Below are positions 16,078-27,400 of a stretch of 64,000 nt of DNA, one piece after another. Source of the DNA: Rotaria macrura (taxonomy: Eukaryota > Rotifera > Eurotatoria > Philodinida > Philodinidae); assembly GCA_900239685.1 (NCBI GenBank), contig OENT01000960.1, positions 1 through 64,000 on the forward strand, read 5' to 3'. The translations under genes were made by a program, and so were the position numbers. Position 1 is the first letter of the stretch. Every line of letters begins with the position of its first letter. Under the pieces are notes generated by a model that was not told where the DNA came from, searched no databases, and saw nothing but the letters and a program-made list of their open reading frames with translations.

Positions 16078-17001
16078 TTAAATTGGTCCGAGTGAATAAA
16101 TGTCATTATACCATCCATTGTCATGCCATCCGCCAAATAGCCACATATAACCATTATGTAACACAGCACTATGTCCTTCACGTGCCGCTGGTGTATTTAA
16201 CGCTAATTTAACTTGCTTCCATTGATTTGTTTGAAGATTAAGAACAAATAATTCATTGCTTCGTTGTATACCAACATACCCACCGAACATGTAGAGATTC
16301 GCACCAGAGAGTATACATGTATGACGGCCACGTTTAGCTGGAATCACTCGTGAATCATCACTATATTTTAATTCTGTCCATTCAGATGTACGAAAATCAA
16401 ATGAGTGACAATCATTGAATTTTCCGCAACCTAAACCACAGACGACATATAGCCGATCATTGTAAATATGTGCACCACCATATGAACTACGACGTGGAGG
16501 TGGATTTCGTTGATTAATGACAGACCATTGGTTTGTTTTAAATGAGAAACGATACATATCATTAAATTTATTATCACCAATTCCACCGAATAGATACATA
16601 TAGTTTTGAAAAATAGCTACCGAGTGTGCACTACGTGCCCGTGGTGGATTATTTGCACAGGGAACTATTTCCCATTCATTTCGGTCAAAGATATATCGAT
16701 ACATGTCATTTAACTTTCCGGATGAATCCCATCCACCAAAAATATACATCATATTTTGATAGACACAAGCGCTGTGTTTGCATCGTTTTGACGGTAGTTT
16801 TGATTCATCTATTGGTTTGATTTCAGTCCATGTTCGAGATTGAAAATCAAATTTAAATAAATCATTATAACGAAACTCTCCTAGGCCACCGAAGATGTAC
16901 ATGGAATCATTGTAAACAACAGCACTGTGTCCACTACGTGTTGGTGGTGGAGTATTAATTGTTTCGATGCAAGACCATGCAAAAGATTCATTCGTCGACA
17001 T
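16078..17001 (-). CDS. Kelch-repeat beta-propeller protein (single exon)
   Basis: The 307-residue protein is essentially nothing but kelch repeats. Six units are visible, each with a GHS/KHS/AHS segment, a Y-x-(D/N)-x-(M/L)-Y-(I/V)-FGG strand and a trailing W; FGG occurs at least five times and one unit reads CGLG. This is a single six-bladed propeller of the kind found in LZTR1, KLHDC and RABEPK proteins. There is no BTB, BACK or F-box domain and no signal peptide. It is uninterrupted, unlike its neighbours. It ends 45 bp from the UVSSA stop, so the two genes converge. The partner and exact role cannot be read from the sequence. Confidence 0.9.
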   Translation of the reverse strand: MSTNESFAWSCIETINTPPPTRSGHSAVVYNDSMYIFGGLGEFRYNDLFKFDFQSRTWTEIKPIDESKLPSKRCKHSACVYQNMMYIFGGWDSSGKLNDMYRYIFDRNEWEIVPCANNPPRARSAHSVAIFQNYMYLFGGIGDNKFNDMYRFSFKTNQWSVINQRNPPPRRSSYGGAHIYNDRLYVVCGLGCGKFNDCHSFDFRTSEWTELKYSDDSRVIPAKRGRHTCILSGANLYMFGGYVGIQRSNELFVLNLQTNQWKQVKLALNTPAAREGHSAVLHNGYMWLFGGWHDNGWYNDIYSLGPI

Positions 17002-17351
17002 GAAATTTTTTATTAAAAAGAGCTGCTTTCGACGTTCTCAAGATACTTTTCTTTTCTTACTTCACAAAGATTTGTTGAGGACTCTTCGGCGATTGATTGT
17101 GAAATAACATGATAGAGAGAAAAAAACAACAACGTCATTTTGCAACAACTATTCATTTTAATTGTTTCATTCTTTTATTCAGGCATTGGCTAGCAAAAAG
17201 AGTCGGACGGATGCTGCACTGTTAGTGAGTGTACATAGTATACGTATGTATGTATATATATACTGTATATTTGTTATAAAGACACTCCTCTAAAATATAT
17301 CTGTTTTTCGCGAATTAAAGTCAGTAGCCGTTGTCATCATCCAATGATTTA
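17002..17351. other. Gap between kelch gene and VMAT
   Basis: 350 bp holding the kelch 5' region and the VMAT 3' region, with a TATGTATATATATAC-type AT repeat near 17245-17270. No gene seen. Confidence 0.5.
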
Positions 17352-19536
17352 CTACGTATATATGAAAATGAATTGTGATTTTCGTTCATAATCAATGACT
17401 AAAGCAGAAAAATGCATGAATAAGAAAAACAAACAGTCAAACGAAAATTCAGGTACCATTTTTTCGTCTCTTGCTGGTGGATTACGTAGAAATAACATCA
17501 GAGGTGCATAGCATAAACATATGAATGAAATGATGTAAAGCATAGCACGAAAACCAAATGCATGAACAATAAATCCACTTAAAGCTGGACCTATTGTATT
17601 GAAAACAAAAAAGAAACGAATTCTTCATTAAACAAATCAATTTTATAAATACCAATAGCATAGCCAAGGCAAAATGCAACGTCGGCTATCGCATAAACAC
17701 TTCCATAAACAGATGCATGGCGTATATCAACAAGATAGCCCATGGTAGGCATCATTGATGAATCAACCATACCAATAGCAAAGCCTAGAAGACCATTTGG
17801 AATAATTAAACCATAGATACTTGTCGCGAATGGTACACCAATCAAAGCAATGGAAATTAGAAACAAACCAATCATACAGCATAGCCAGCTGAATGCAAAA
17901 AGTAAAGTTCACACAAAAGAAAATTCCTAAAACTTACCGGCCCATTTTGTGAGCCATAGGTCCAAAGAGATTTGTACCGATCAAATAAGATATTGATGCA
18001 GGTAAAAATGCAGCTCCTAAATTTTTGTTTCGATTTACTTAGAAACGAAGTTCAAAGTTCATGAATTATCAAACCTTGTTCGAGTTCTGTTGCTCTCATT
18101 GTTGACATCATCCATATTGGTAATGAAGGTTCCATCATAGCAATGCCAATATTTCCAAATGAGATTGCACCTAGGCGTTTCATCTAATGTCTGCTAAACA
18201 AGCAAGAATGTTTTGTTTTCTAACTACCTGCAGCCAGAAGAATATACGGATCTCGAACAAGTGTTTTTAATGAAGCACCTTCAATCGGTTCGCTAGATAC
18301 ACCAGGTTTTAATACCGTTAGTTGTAACACTATTGATAGAAGTAAATAACAAAATAATAGAACAAGATTCGAAAAAAAGATTGTCATCCTTACATCCATC
18401 AAGTAAACCTAATGAAGCCAATACTAAAAAGGGTGATGCTTTGCTTACATATTCGTACATAAATCCTCCAAACGGTGGTCCAACTATAATAAACAATAGA
18501 AAAAAAATGTTTGTATACATCGAGTAAATATAGCTTACTTAGAACACCAAGTGCTAATCCACCTAAGGCAGTGCCCATTGCTTTTCCTCGTTCTTCGTCT
18601 CCCGGATATCGATCGGCCAACATGCCGAGACCTATCAAAAGATAAAATGATGCAAACTATCTTTGATGAGGTTTTTGTTTACCCGAAACACTTGAGCAAG
18701 ATGAACCAATACCCTGTATAGCTCGAGCAATGAATAAAAGGCCAAAACTTTTACTAAAGGCAAATACTTAAAGTAAAAATGAAAATATAAAACATTCTTT
18801 CTTATTTTCAAAATGTTGAATAGAGTCTACTTAGAGTCGATATGAACATAATAACAAAACCCGAAAACATTGGAATACTATATCCAACACTGAAATAATA
18901 AAATTAAATAAATATTAATTAGATTTATTATCCTTTTGTTTTCATTTACCGATTTGTCAATGGACCAACAAATGGATTCGTTAATAATTGAACAAAAGCT
19001 TTTGATGCAAACATTATGCCAACCCATTGATTTTCCTCAAAAGAAGGTGAATATAAATTTGTGATTCATCTAATTCAGTTTCATAATTATCAATAATTGT
19101 ACTTTTTCTAAAATGATTGTTCGTTGTATATTGTCTAATTCGGTTCTATTTATTGCCCAATCAAGAGTCCAATTACAATACGTTCGTAGCAGTGAATGAA
19201 GTTTAGTAGGATTTCGAATAAAATAATTTCTTCGTCGTATTATTTCACTATTTGAACAATTCTTTGCTAAGAATTTGTATGTATCATTGCTGAATGGTTT
19301 CGGTTGTTGAAGATGATAAAGATAATCAGGGACAATAGGAACTTAAATTGAAAAAACAAAGAACAACACAAACATTGAAGTATGTTTCTATGAAAATTTA
19401 TATCAAACTTGCCAACAGTTGTTAAGAGCATATTGTCAAGGAATAAAGCGACAAATACAATGAATAGAATGAGTACACGAGATGAACGCCATTTTTGCCA
19501 GAAGTCTTTCACTGATTCAAGAGTAAGATTGTCCAT
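17352..19536 (-). CDS. VMAT: Vesicular monoamine transporter (SLC18 family, 12 exons)
   Basis: A vesicle-membrane H+/amine antiporter that loads monoamines into secretory vesicles. Exons (descending): 19536-19413, 19341-19103, 19035-18950, 18889-18831, 18766-18683, 18631-18539, 18483-18394, 18329-18228, 18170-18075, 18016-17938, 17888-17653, 17590-17352, giving 508 residues. TM1 carries the conserved Asp (D34 in LFLDNMLLT). The first luminal loop has several N-glycosylation sites. Then follow [69 protein letters not shown] and [12 protein letters not shown], all VMAT-type rather than VAChT-type. Intron 1 has a GC donor (G/GCAAGT). Assignment to VMAT is firm; 1 versus 2 does not apply outside vertebrates. 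Confidence 0.95.
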
Positions 19537-20719
19537 TTTCTTTTTTCAGATGTGAACTAAGGAAGAAAGAGAATAGACATCATAACTACACATATTCTGA
19601 ATGAGCTCGTTTTCTCTAATATATATGATACTCTGGTAGATCATAGGCTTTATAGCAAAAGATTATCATATCAGACAAGATGGTTGCCTTCAAGTGGATT
19701 TAATATATAGATTAAGAATGGGAAAAGAAAGAAAAAGTGAAAATAGCGGAAAATAGAAAATCCCTGCTGATGAGTATTTTATTTGACTTTGCTTTTCCCC
19801 ATGTTATCAATAGATGAAATTCCAATAAGGCCATAAACCTTGTTTAAGTTACACTAGAAGACTGCTCGTTTTTTTCTCTCTCTACTTTTATGTCCGCTAA
19901 AATTGTCGTTCAATGTGTTTATCGATATAATTGCTTGTCTTTGTTCTCTTTTACATTCATAAACCATTATAATCATGCATTAGATTCAATCACTCTTTTG
20001 TTTCAGTCTATGATTATATATTTATGAACTCATTGGAAGAAAAAAGAACTATGAAGTACAAACCTTCAAATGCAAGTTAAAAGACAACTGATCGAGTTCA
20101 CAAAGAATGTTTTCACTAACAATTGTATTTTTCTTCTTTTTTTTTTCAAAATAATATGTAGTATTTGTTGTAGACAAAGACGTAAATGAATGTGATATTT
20201 TCCTGATAGTAAAAGTTAGACGCAGAGAAGCAAAGAAAGAGAAAAAATAGTGATCAATTTTTTCTCTTTTTTTCTCAGATTGAACGGAGACCATAAATAC
20301 ACATACATAAAAGGCAATCGTTACAAAAGCATCTGCTCAACATCTTTATCAAAAGAAAAAGAAACGAGTAGTTTACATCTTCTTTTTTCACAGTCATAAA
20401 ATCTGTTTTCTAATCACGATGTTCGTCGATAGAAAAAAAAAGACTATAGAAATAAATGATCTAAATTAACAAATCATGGAATGTCGTCTGCTTTTTTGCC
20501 TCTTGAAATCTGATCACAAATATGTCAACCGAATCACTGATGTATCAAACAACAACAATAACTAGAACTCTCATGACAACTTTCTTCAATTAGCATATGA
20601 TAAAAATCAGTTGTCTTCAAAATGACATTGATGATGCATATGTCATGCAAGAGTTACAAGATTAATAGACAAAATCGAATATTTTTTCATTAAGTATAAT
20701 CGAAAAGAACGACATGTCA
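19537..20719. other. Gap upstream of VMAT
   Basis: About 1.2 kb without a recognisable gene. On the minus strand a pyrimidine-rich 3' splice-like site (CTTTCTTCCTTAG) lies 20-25 nt before the VMAT start, consistent with a 5' UTR intron or a trans-splice acceptor. Confidence 0.45.
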
Positions 20720-21919
20720 TTATATACAATATAAAGAAAAACTAATTATTATTGTCAGGAAATGAATAAGAACACTTGTACCACCACAAATAAATGTTAC
20801 CATAAGTAATGGTATTAAATTTGTTGCCTTTGTTTTTGATAGTAGACTGTATTCATATTTAGACTATTGAAATCAATCAAAATTTAATGATAAACAGAAT
20901 GAGAACGTAACTTACCCAATAGGTAGCGTATGCTAAATGAGTGATTTGCATTAATGCTAACATATAAAATAAAGTCCATACCATCCAATGGCGAGATGTG
21001 TTATAAGTCTAAATTATATATATGTGAAATAAAGATGAAAGAAAAAAAACGATTCTTGCTTTACCAAAATTTTCCCTATTAAAAACCATAAAAAAATCAG
21101 TGGAATCCCAATCAGTAGTGCAAGTAATTGATATTGACCAAAATCTGCTTGACTACGAATATCTAATGTTAATAAAGAAATCTACGTAGGACAAAACAGA
21201 AAAGCAACTAAAAATGTTTTCACGTACAAAGTCTCTCATACATCTACATACCATTAACATTGAATCAAAGTTTAGTAACCAAGAAAATATTGCTGCTCGA
21301 GAGCAAATTGCTTCCTTGGTAGTATTTGTTCGGTACGAGTGAGTAACAACACACGTCCATGGAACTAATACGATCAACATAATCATTACAAAACCTAATC
21401 GAACCTAAGAAGAAGAAACAGTGCATGATGCCATCGATAATATTAATTATATTCTTACAGTAACGACAGTGAACTCATCTTTCGAAGAATGATGATTGTG
21501 ATGATCGAGCAAAAATTGAATGTAAAAATCTACACCAGTATATGCCGAGAGTAATAAAATTGTTAGAATTGTTAGAAGACCGTCGGCAATGCCTGAAGAA
21601 AACTAAGTAGACCTTTTCCTTAATGCTTTATAATACTTACGACATAATAAAGCTGTTGTAACCATCGAAAATATGACACATCCTAATAAAACACTTGTAG
21701 ATCAATTGAATTTCATATCAACAAACCTGAATGAACAGTTAGTAAAAGACATAGGGCGAAATCATTATTTTCTCGTTTCATATTTCGAATTCGTCCCAAA
21801 CTAAGAAGAACAACTGGAATCATCGTTATTACGCCAACTGAAACATAAAGCCATCGCTGTAGTATGCACTTTTTACTTCTCAATTTTTCTTGTTTGACGA
21901 TGTTTGACTTGTAATTCAT
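20720..21919 (-). CDS. Unrecognised multi-pass membrane protein (7 exons)
   Basis: Exons 21919-21727, 21682-21641, 21592-21459, 21404-21252, 21181-21065, 21008-20916 and 20863-20720 join in frame to 291 residues, with good donors and acceptors throughout. About eight hydrophobic segments are visible: WLYVSVGVITMIPVVLL, FALCLLLTVHSGCVIF, GLLTILTILLLSAY, LGFVMIMLIVLVPW, AIFSWLLNFDSMLM, LLALLIGIPLIFLWFL, WTLFYMLALMQITHL and LIPLLMVTFICGG. Soluble parts are short: a basic N-terminus (MNYKSNIVKQEKLRSKK) and a His/Asp-rich loop (DHHNHHSSKDE). There is no signal peptide ahead of the first helix and I do not recognise the family. The reading frame and splice sites are convincing; the function is unknown. 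Confidence 0.8.
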
Positions 21920-22991
21920 TTAATTGATATTGAAATCAAAACACAATAACAACTCACGACTTTTTTCTGAACGATGTTCGTCGATTCACGTACAAATTTA
22001 TTGTCTTTATTTTCGTTCAAATAGAGTACGTGTCATTCAATACAGGATATAGACTCAGCTGTTTCGTGAATGCAAGAAAAATATTTCGCTCAATGTCAAT
22101 GGTTTACTAATGTAATTAACTTTCTATCGATGACATAAGCAAGATAATTATCGTGCATTTGGTATATGACTATTTACATAATATTTATTTTTTTAACTGT
22201 AAGATTATCCATGGACTACACCGATGAAGATGTGACTCAAAGCTATCCTATTTTCTATCGTTTTTAAAATTTGTTGCCGTTCTTTACGCAGGTACTCTAT
22301 TAGATCAAATTATGAATAGAATAATTATCTACAATAGTAATAAAATGTAGTTGAAATAACAATACGATAGTAATTGATCGTATGCGGTAACGTCGATCGC
22401 TTCCCATGTAGCCAATAATTGATACATAATGGGAAAAGGGTTCATTATTTTCCATTATTTTTCAAAAATATCAAATAATTAATTATAATCCATTAATTTT
22501 CAAAATTTCAATGCATTTTAATGCATTACTCTTGAATAATAGTATAATGAGAGATAATGCATTCTTTTTTCAATGTATTTTAATACATTTGTTGTGTGTA
22601 ATAAAAAAGGGTGATCAAGATCCAATAAACGATCAGTTCTTCTGAATACAGCAGAAGAATAGATATTGATTCAATTGATAGCTGTTGATCAAGTCCGAAG
22701 TAGAAGCCCAATAATTACAACTCAATTTTTTTTAAATGTAAGCTAGGATTCCATGGATGGAAACTAATTAGTTCAAGACTATTCTTCTTAATTTGGAAAT
22801 TTTGTTCGAGTGTTCATAGAAAATACATTTCTCACTAATGTCTTTTCCACTTATGAATCTACTGTTTGTATTATCGTGGAATAAGCCAGTCTGGGTATAT
22901 AAATAAGACTACAACACGTCCTTTGTTGTTGTACATGTGAAAGCAGTCATGTTTGAAACAATGTCCAGATAAAATATCTGTTCAACGCCGT

Positions 22992-23281
22992 TCACTGTAA
23001 AAAAAGACGAATTCGACCGAAGTCTTCTTCCGAGCCAATTGTAAAAATTATTGATGAATTATCAGAAACTTTATTTCGAACATAGTCATAAGTTATAAAG
23101 CGTACTTTATCTATGAATGCAATCGAATAATAAACAATTTTACCAGGAAAGATTGAGCTAATGGTTTGCTCTGTAATATTGAATAGATGTAATACAGGAA
23201 CACTACAGTTAGATGAATTGGAATAAGAATTTGTCGTATGCAACCAGTGTGATATGAAATTATGTAACACACTCTAAAAAA
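22992..23281 (-). pseudogene. Coding-like minus-strand frame, unrecognised
   Basis: An open frame of about 95 codons runs down from a plausible acceptor (CTATTTTTTTTAG near 23283) to a stop at 22992. It reads SVLHNFISHWLHTT, later IFPGKIVYYSIAF, then GSEEDFGRIRLFLQ. The composition looks protein-like rather than random, but no family is recognised and no upstream exon could be joined. It may be a terminal exon of a small gene or a decayed remnant. Confidence 0.3.
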
Positions 23282-23537
23282 ATAGGTTAATTGCGGAACT
23301 TCAGCGGTTCAGTATAATTGAGCTAAACGTTTTAAGTTTCGGTACAGTGAATCGTTTTGTAGAAGCTACATGTTTCTATCTTGAGTGAGAAAAACTGTCT
23401 AATATTTAACTTAAACTATTAGTGTTTGTTTAAAAAAACTATCATTCAATTAAAACCGAGTACTTAGACAAATGTTCAACTAAAACGATTATCATTTTCG
23501 AGAATTTGAAAAACAAATTCATATTCAATAGGCAAAT

Positions 23538-23859
23538 ATCATTCATATTCTTCTGGACCAGGAAACATTCTCGTGTATTTATCTGGTATCTATCAAACTT
23601 ATTAAAAGGAAAAATTTTGTACAAGTAAAGAAGTTACTTGAGATTTTTCACACGTTATCTTTATTTCTACTGTTTGTTTTTTCAAATCTATTGAAATAAT
23701 TATTATCAACTGTTTGATATGAAGAAATCTAGCAAGCAATGTGACTTTACTGAACAAATGTGTACTACAAGATTCATAGTTGCTATTTGCGCAACGCACA
23801 TAGATCAAGTTAAGTGTAAATATCAATTCTAATTCTGTTCTTAATAAAATCGATACCAA
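23538..23859 (-). pseudogene. Possible two-exon 3' gene fragment, unrecognised
   Basis: The minus frame 23859 to about 23643 ends ...EIKITCEKSQ at a donor-like GTAACT. A good acceptor (TTTGATAG at about 23595) opens a frame IPDKYTRMFPGPEEYE followed by TGA at about 23538. Joined, they would make a tidy C-terminus. Just upstream, a shifted frame reads ILGIDFI, a motif seen in retropepsin-like proteins, which hints at a decayed retroelement instead. The evidence is weak in both directions. Confidence 0.25.
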
Positions 23860-24455
23860 GAATAATATGTCTATTAGATATTGGTACTCTTGTATTGTTC
23901 ATTTCAGTGAACATTCATTGAAAGTGTTATTTTTTAATGAATGACAAGATCGATTTATGAACAAAACTTTTGTGTCAATTCTGACATTCTTAGTCTCGGT
24001 AACAATTTAATCAATTCTACAAGCTTCAGATTATATCATATATACTACGACACTCATGATTATCGTCGAGAAACAATAAAACAAGTAATTCGTTGTAATG
24101 TTTCATGTGAACGAAATCAAATTGAAAAAAAATGATCACTATTCTATATTCTTATATAAAATATTTAGATCTTCTCAAAATATGAACGTAATTTGAAAGC
24201 AGACTTTTCTTCAAATGACCGAGAGCATCTTGAAAATAGTGAATAGGAAAAAATATTCAACTTGGACATTTTGTAAAATTGTTTCGTTTCACAGATTATC
24301 TCTATATTCATTCTGATGAATTGCAACCTTGATAAAGTGTTTGAAGTAACCTGGAATAGTAATGAATAATATTTATTTTGAAAATAAAAGAAACTTATAA
24401 GCATAGTATGTATATAAGGAAAAATCTTAGCAACAAAATGCGACAGAAAAAAATG

Positions 24456-27400
24456 TTAGTATTTCGAGCGATATACGTCATCGTTTTCTGTTGATTCTTC
24501 TTTATTAACATGTTCAGTTTTAACTGATTCTTCTTCGTCGTCTTCTTCAGCGTCGTCATCAATGAATTTAATAGTTTTATGTAGGTTTTCATCTTCTTCT
24601 GTAATATTTGATAGTTTAACATCTGCAATACATAAATGTTTACCCTCGCCTGCATGATTGATATCTGATTCTTGTTCATTATTTGGCAAAAGATTTTCTG
24701 TTAATTTCAAGTTCGACACGAATGTTGATGCACGATTTGAGTGAATTAAAGTTGATACTGATATTTTGCTAATTGTCGATGAATTAGATTCGATGTCACT
24801 GCCAATTCTTGAGGAAAAATTTTTCTTAAATAAATGAAAATTACCTTCATTCATTGAATTTGCATCATTCACAAATGAAGATACGAGTTCTCCAACGATA
24901 AGTACACCTTCATTCAATAGAACACTGTTTCTATGTAAATTATCCCGTGTTTCATCCATACGATGCAACATTTCAATGCGTAACATTTGAATATCTTGTT
25001 TAAGTTCTTCGAAATCACCTTCACGAATTTCTTCCTGTTCTTCACGTTGTTTATTTAATAGGAAACGTTTTATGACACGATTCATCACTTTACGATATGT
25101 TAATGTTTGATTGATGTCAAAAGATCCTTGTCGTCCTCGGAAATTACTTTGATCAGTTAAATTAACATTTGATATTTGCCTATTGTTTAGCGTTGGCATA
25201 ACATGATTATTTAAATTCGGAGTACGACGGCCTCCTCCTGTCTGATAATTTCCAGCAACGTTTGGTTCGTTTGAAAGTGATGTTTGTTTCGTAGAATCCT
25301 TTAATCTTTTTATACAAGAAAAAGATCGACGAAAAAGATAATAAACACTTTTCGGTGTTGGAATAATATTGAATGGCACTGGCAATGTTCCTCCTGAAAT
25401 TAAATTCAAGAAAAAAAAAATAACAACGATGAAAATCATGAGAACAAATATTTCTATCGTTATCTATCATGCAACATGACATGAAATATATGTGGAAGTA
25501 TATAGGCTAGAAATTTCCATCCAATTCTCTTCATGCACTGTTATAAAATTTTTTGATACATAATCAGCGATCATATATCAGTTATATTCTCATGACAATA
25601 TATGAAGTATTTCTTTGTTACAGTACTCTAAGGATTAATTAAAAATTGAAATAGAAAAATGTCCCAACAACACAGGTCGATCAAAAAATATCTTCGTGAC
25701 TAGTAACAGTACCTACGTATAATGTGCTCGATGCTGTAATCCTGTACGAATTGCACTAATTGTTTCTTACAATGATTTTTCGTAATGAACTTTTTCAAGA
25801 AACCGACTTTTGTTAGATTAATGGATAAATAGCCTTTATTACATGAATCTATAGAACATATATGAGCTGAAATTTCGTTCAAAAAACTTTCTACATCAAC
25901 GATTAAATTTTCAAGACAACACATATTCAATACTATACAATTGACTCTATAGACAATCTACAATCTTCGAGAAAAATAGTCGCTATTCTTAACAATATGA
26001 TGCTGAGATTTTGAGTCGATGTGTCAGTCAGTGAAATCAAATCAAAAGGCTGGCATTTCATCCTCATCACCTCGATCCCTCGTTGATCAGTTTACATGTA
26101 TTGAAAATATGATCTAGAAATCACTATTCTCTTAGTAGCTGTAGACTTATCTCAATTGTATTGATCAGAATAAACTGTTTCCGAATTCTTACTGAAAGAT
26201 CACACCGCTATAAATATCTCTATTCTATATACTGTTAGGAATCATTTTAAAATAACTTAGATGGTGCTTTCCGATTAAGAATATTTATAAGAAAACAAAT
26301 GCTTGCTTTCAGTGACGATGGCCTTTTCCGAAATAAATATTCTTCAATTATATGAAAGCTCTATAGTAAAAACAATTGACACGAAATACCATATCTATTT
26401 CAAACACATTCGAACAGTGAGATTGAATAAAATCGATTTAGAGCCGAGACATCGTCTAGGCATCGGACGTTTTCATGAGAATAAAGTAGATAAAGTGGGA
26501 GTTCGTCTGAAACGAGAGAAATTGCAACAGGTGCTGATGGAATAGAAAAATGATAAATAATGAGTAAGTAGTTTTTAATTCATATTTTCATCACAAATAT
26601 GATTCATCTTTTTAGCTTTAGTATATTTTAATAGACGAAGAATGAATTCATAATAGGAATAAAAATTTAGAGTAGTTAAAAATCAGTAGTATTTCAAACT
26701 TTTAGTAAACCATCTTTGATTGTATAAGCGTCAACATAACAATTAGCATGCCTTAATTTCAGTGTTACATGTTTCCTCAAGAAAAATTTTACTACTGTAC
26801 TCAATCTGATGGGTCAAAGTATATCTGACTATGTATCTAATAACAACGCTGCAAGATATTTCCTCATCATCAATCGGTATTTATAGAGTTGAGTTTTTAT
26901 AAGCTTAATCATCGATAACATGTCATTAAGAAGCTATAAACTTCAAACATCGTAGATTGAAAAGAACTTTTTCGTTTTTTTTATGTGCCCTTTTCTAAAT
27001 AATATGCAACAGAATCTCTAATAATCAATCATTGGTAGTAAACTGTTTTCCTTTTATATTTGTAAATGTTCTATATTTATGTCTTTGACATGTTTTATCT
27101 GACGTCATTCGTATGACGTCGTAGGTCTAACATGTAGTTATTAGAAAGAACATGATGCATATGTATACGATCATAAATAACCAGACCTCGTCGGTAGCCA
27201 ATCTATTAGAATAGTTTTCCAAGTTCAAAAGTTCTATCGTAGGATATGATAGGATTTTGCCTTCGATTTTGTTTGATTCTAGAATATCGGACCGAAACTG
27301 TATGATAAAATATAGTGTTTGAAACGCTTGCATCAATATATAATGTTAGATGCGTGTAAAATCTTGCCTCTCTGTAATTGATAATTCAAAGATCAAATAG

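Larger units (their letters stand above)
21920..24455. other. Gap with coding-like fragments between membrane protein and TRPC
   Basis: About 2.5 kb. Part is plain AT-rich DNA, including a TGCATTTTAATGCATT / TGTATTTTAATACATT short-repeat patch at 22500-22590. The minus strand from 24404 down to 22992 holds several open frames that read like protein but form no complete gene; two are listed separately. Confidence 0.5.

Noticed and set aside
17240..17275. GTATATGTATATATAC tract as a promoter
   Set aside because: Simple AT microsatellite at the 3' end of one gene; not positioned as a TATA box for a known start.
23941..24135. Plus-strand 64-codon frame (starts MTRSIYEQNF) as a small gene
   Set aside because: No splice or promoter context, and it sits among equally plausible minus-strand frames; could not be supported.
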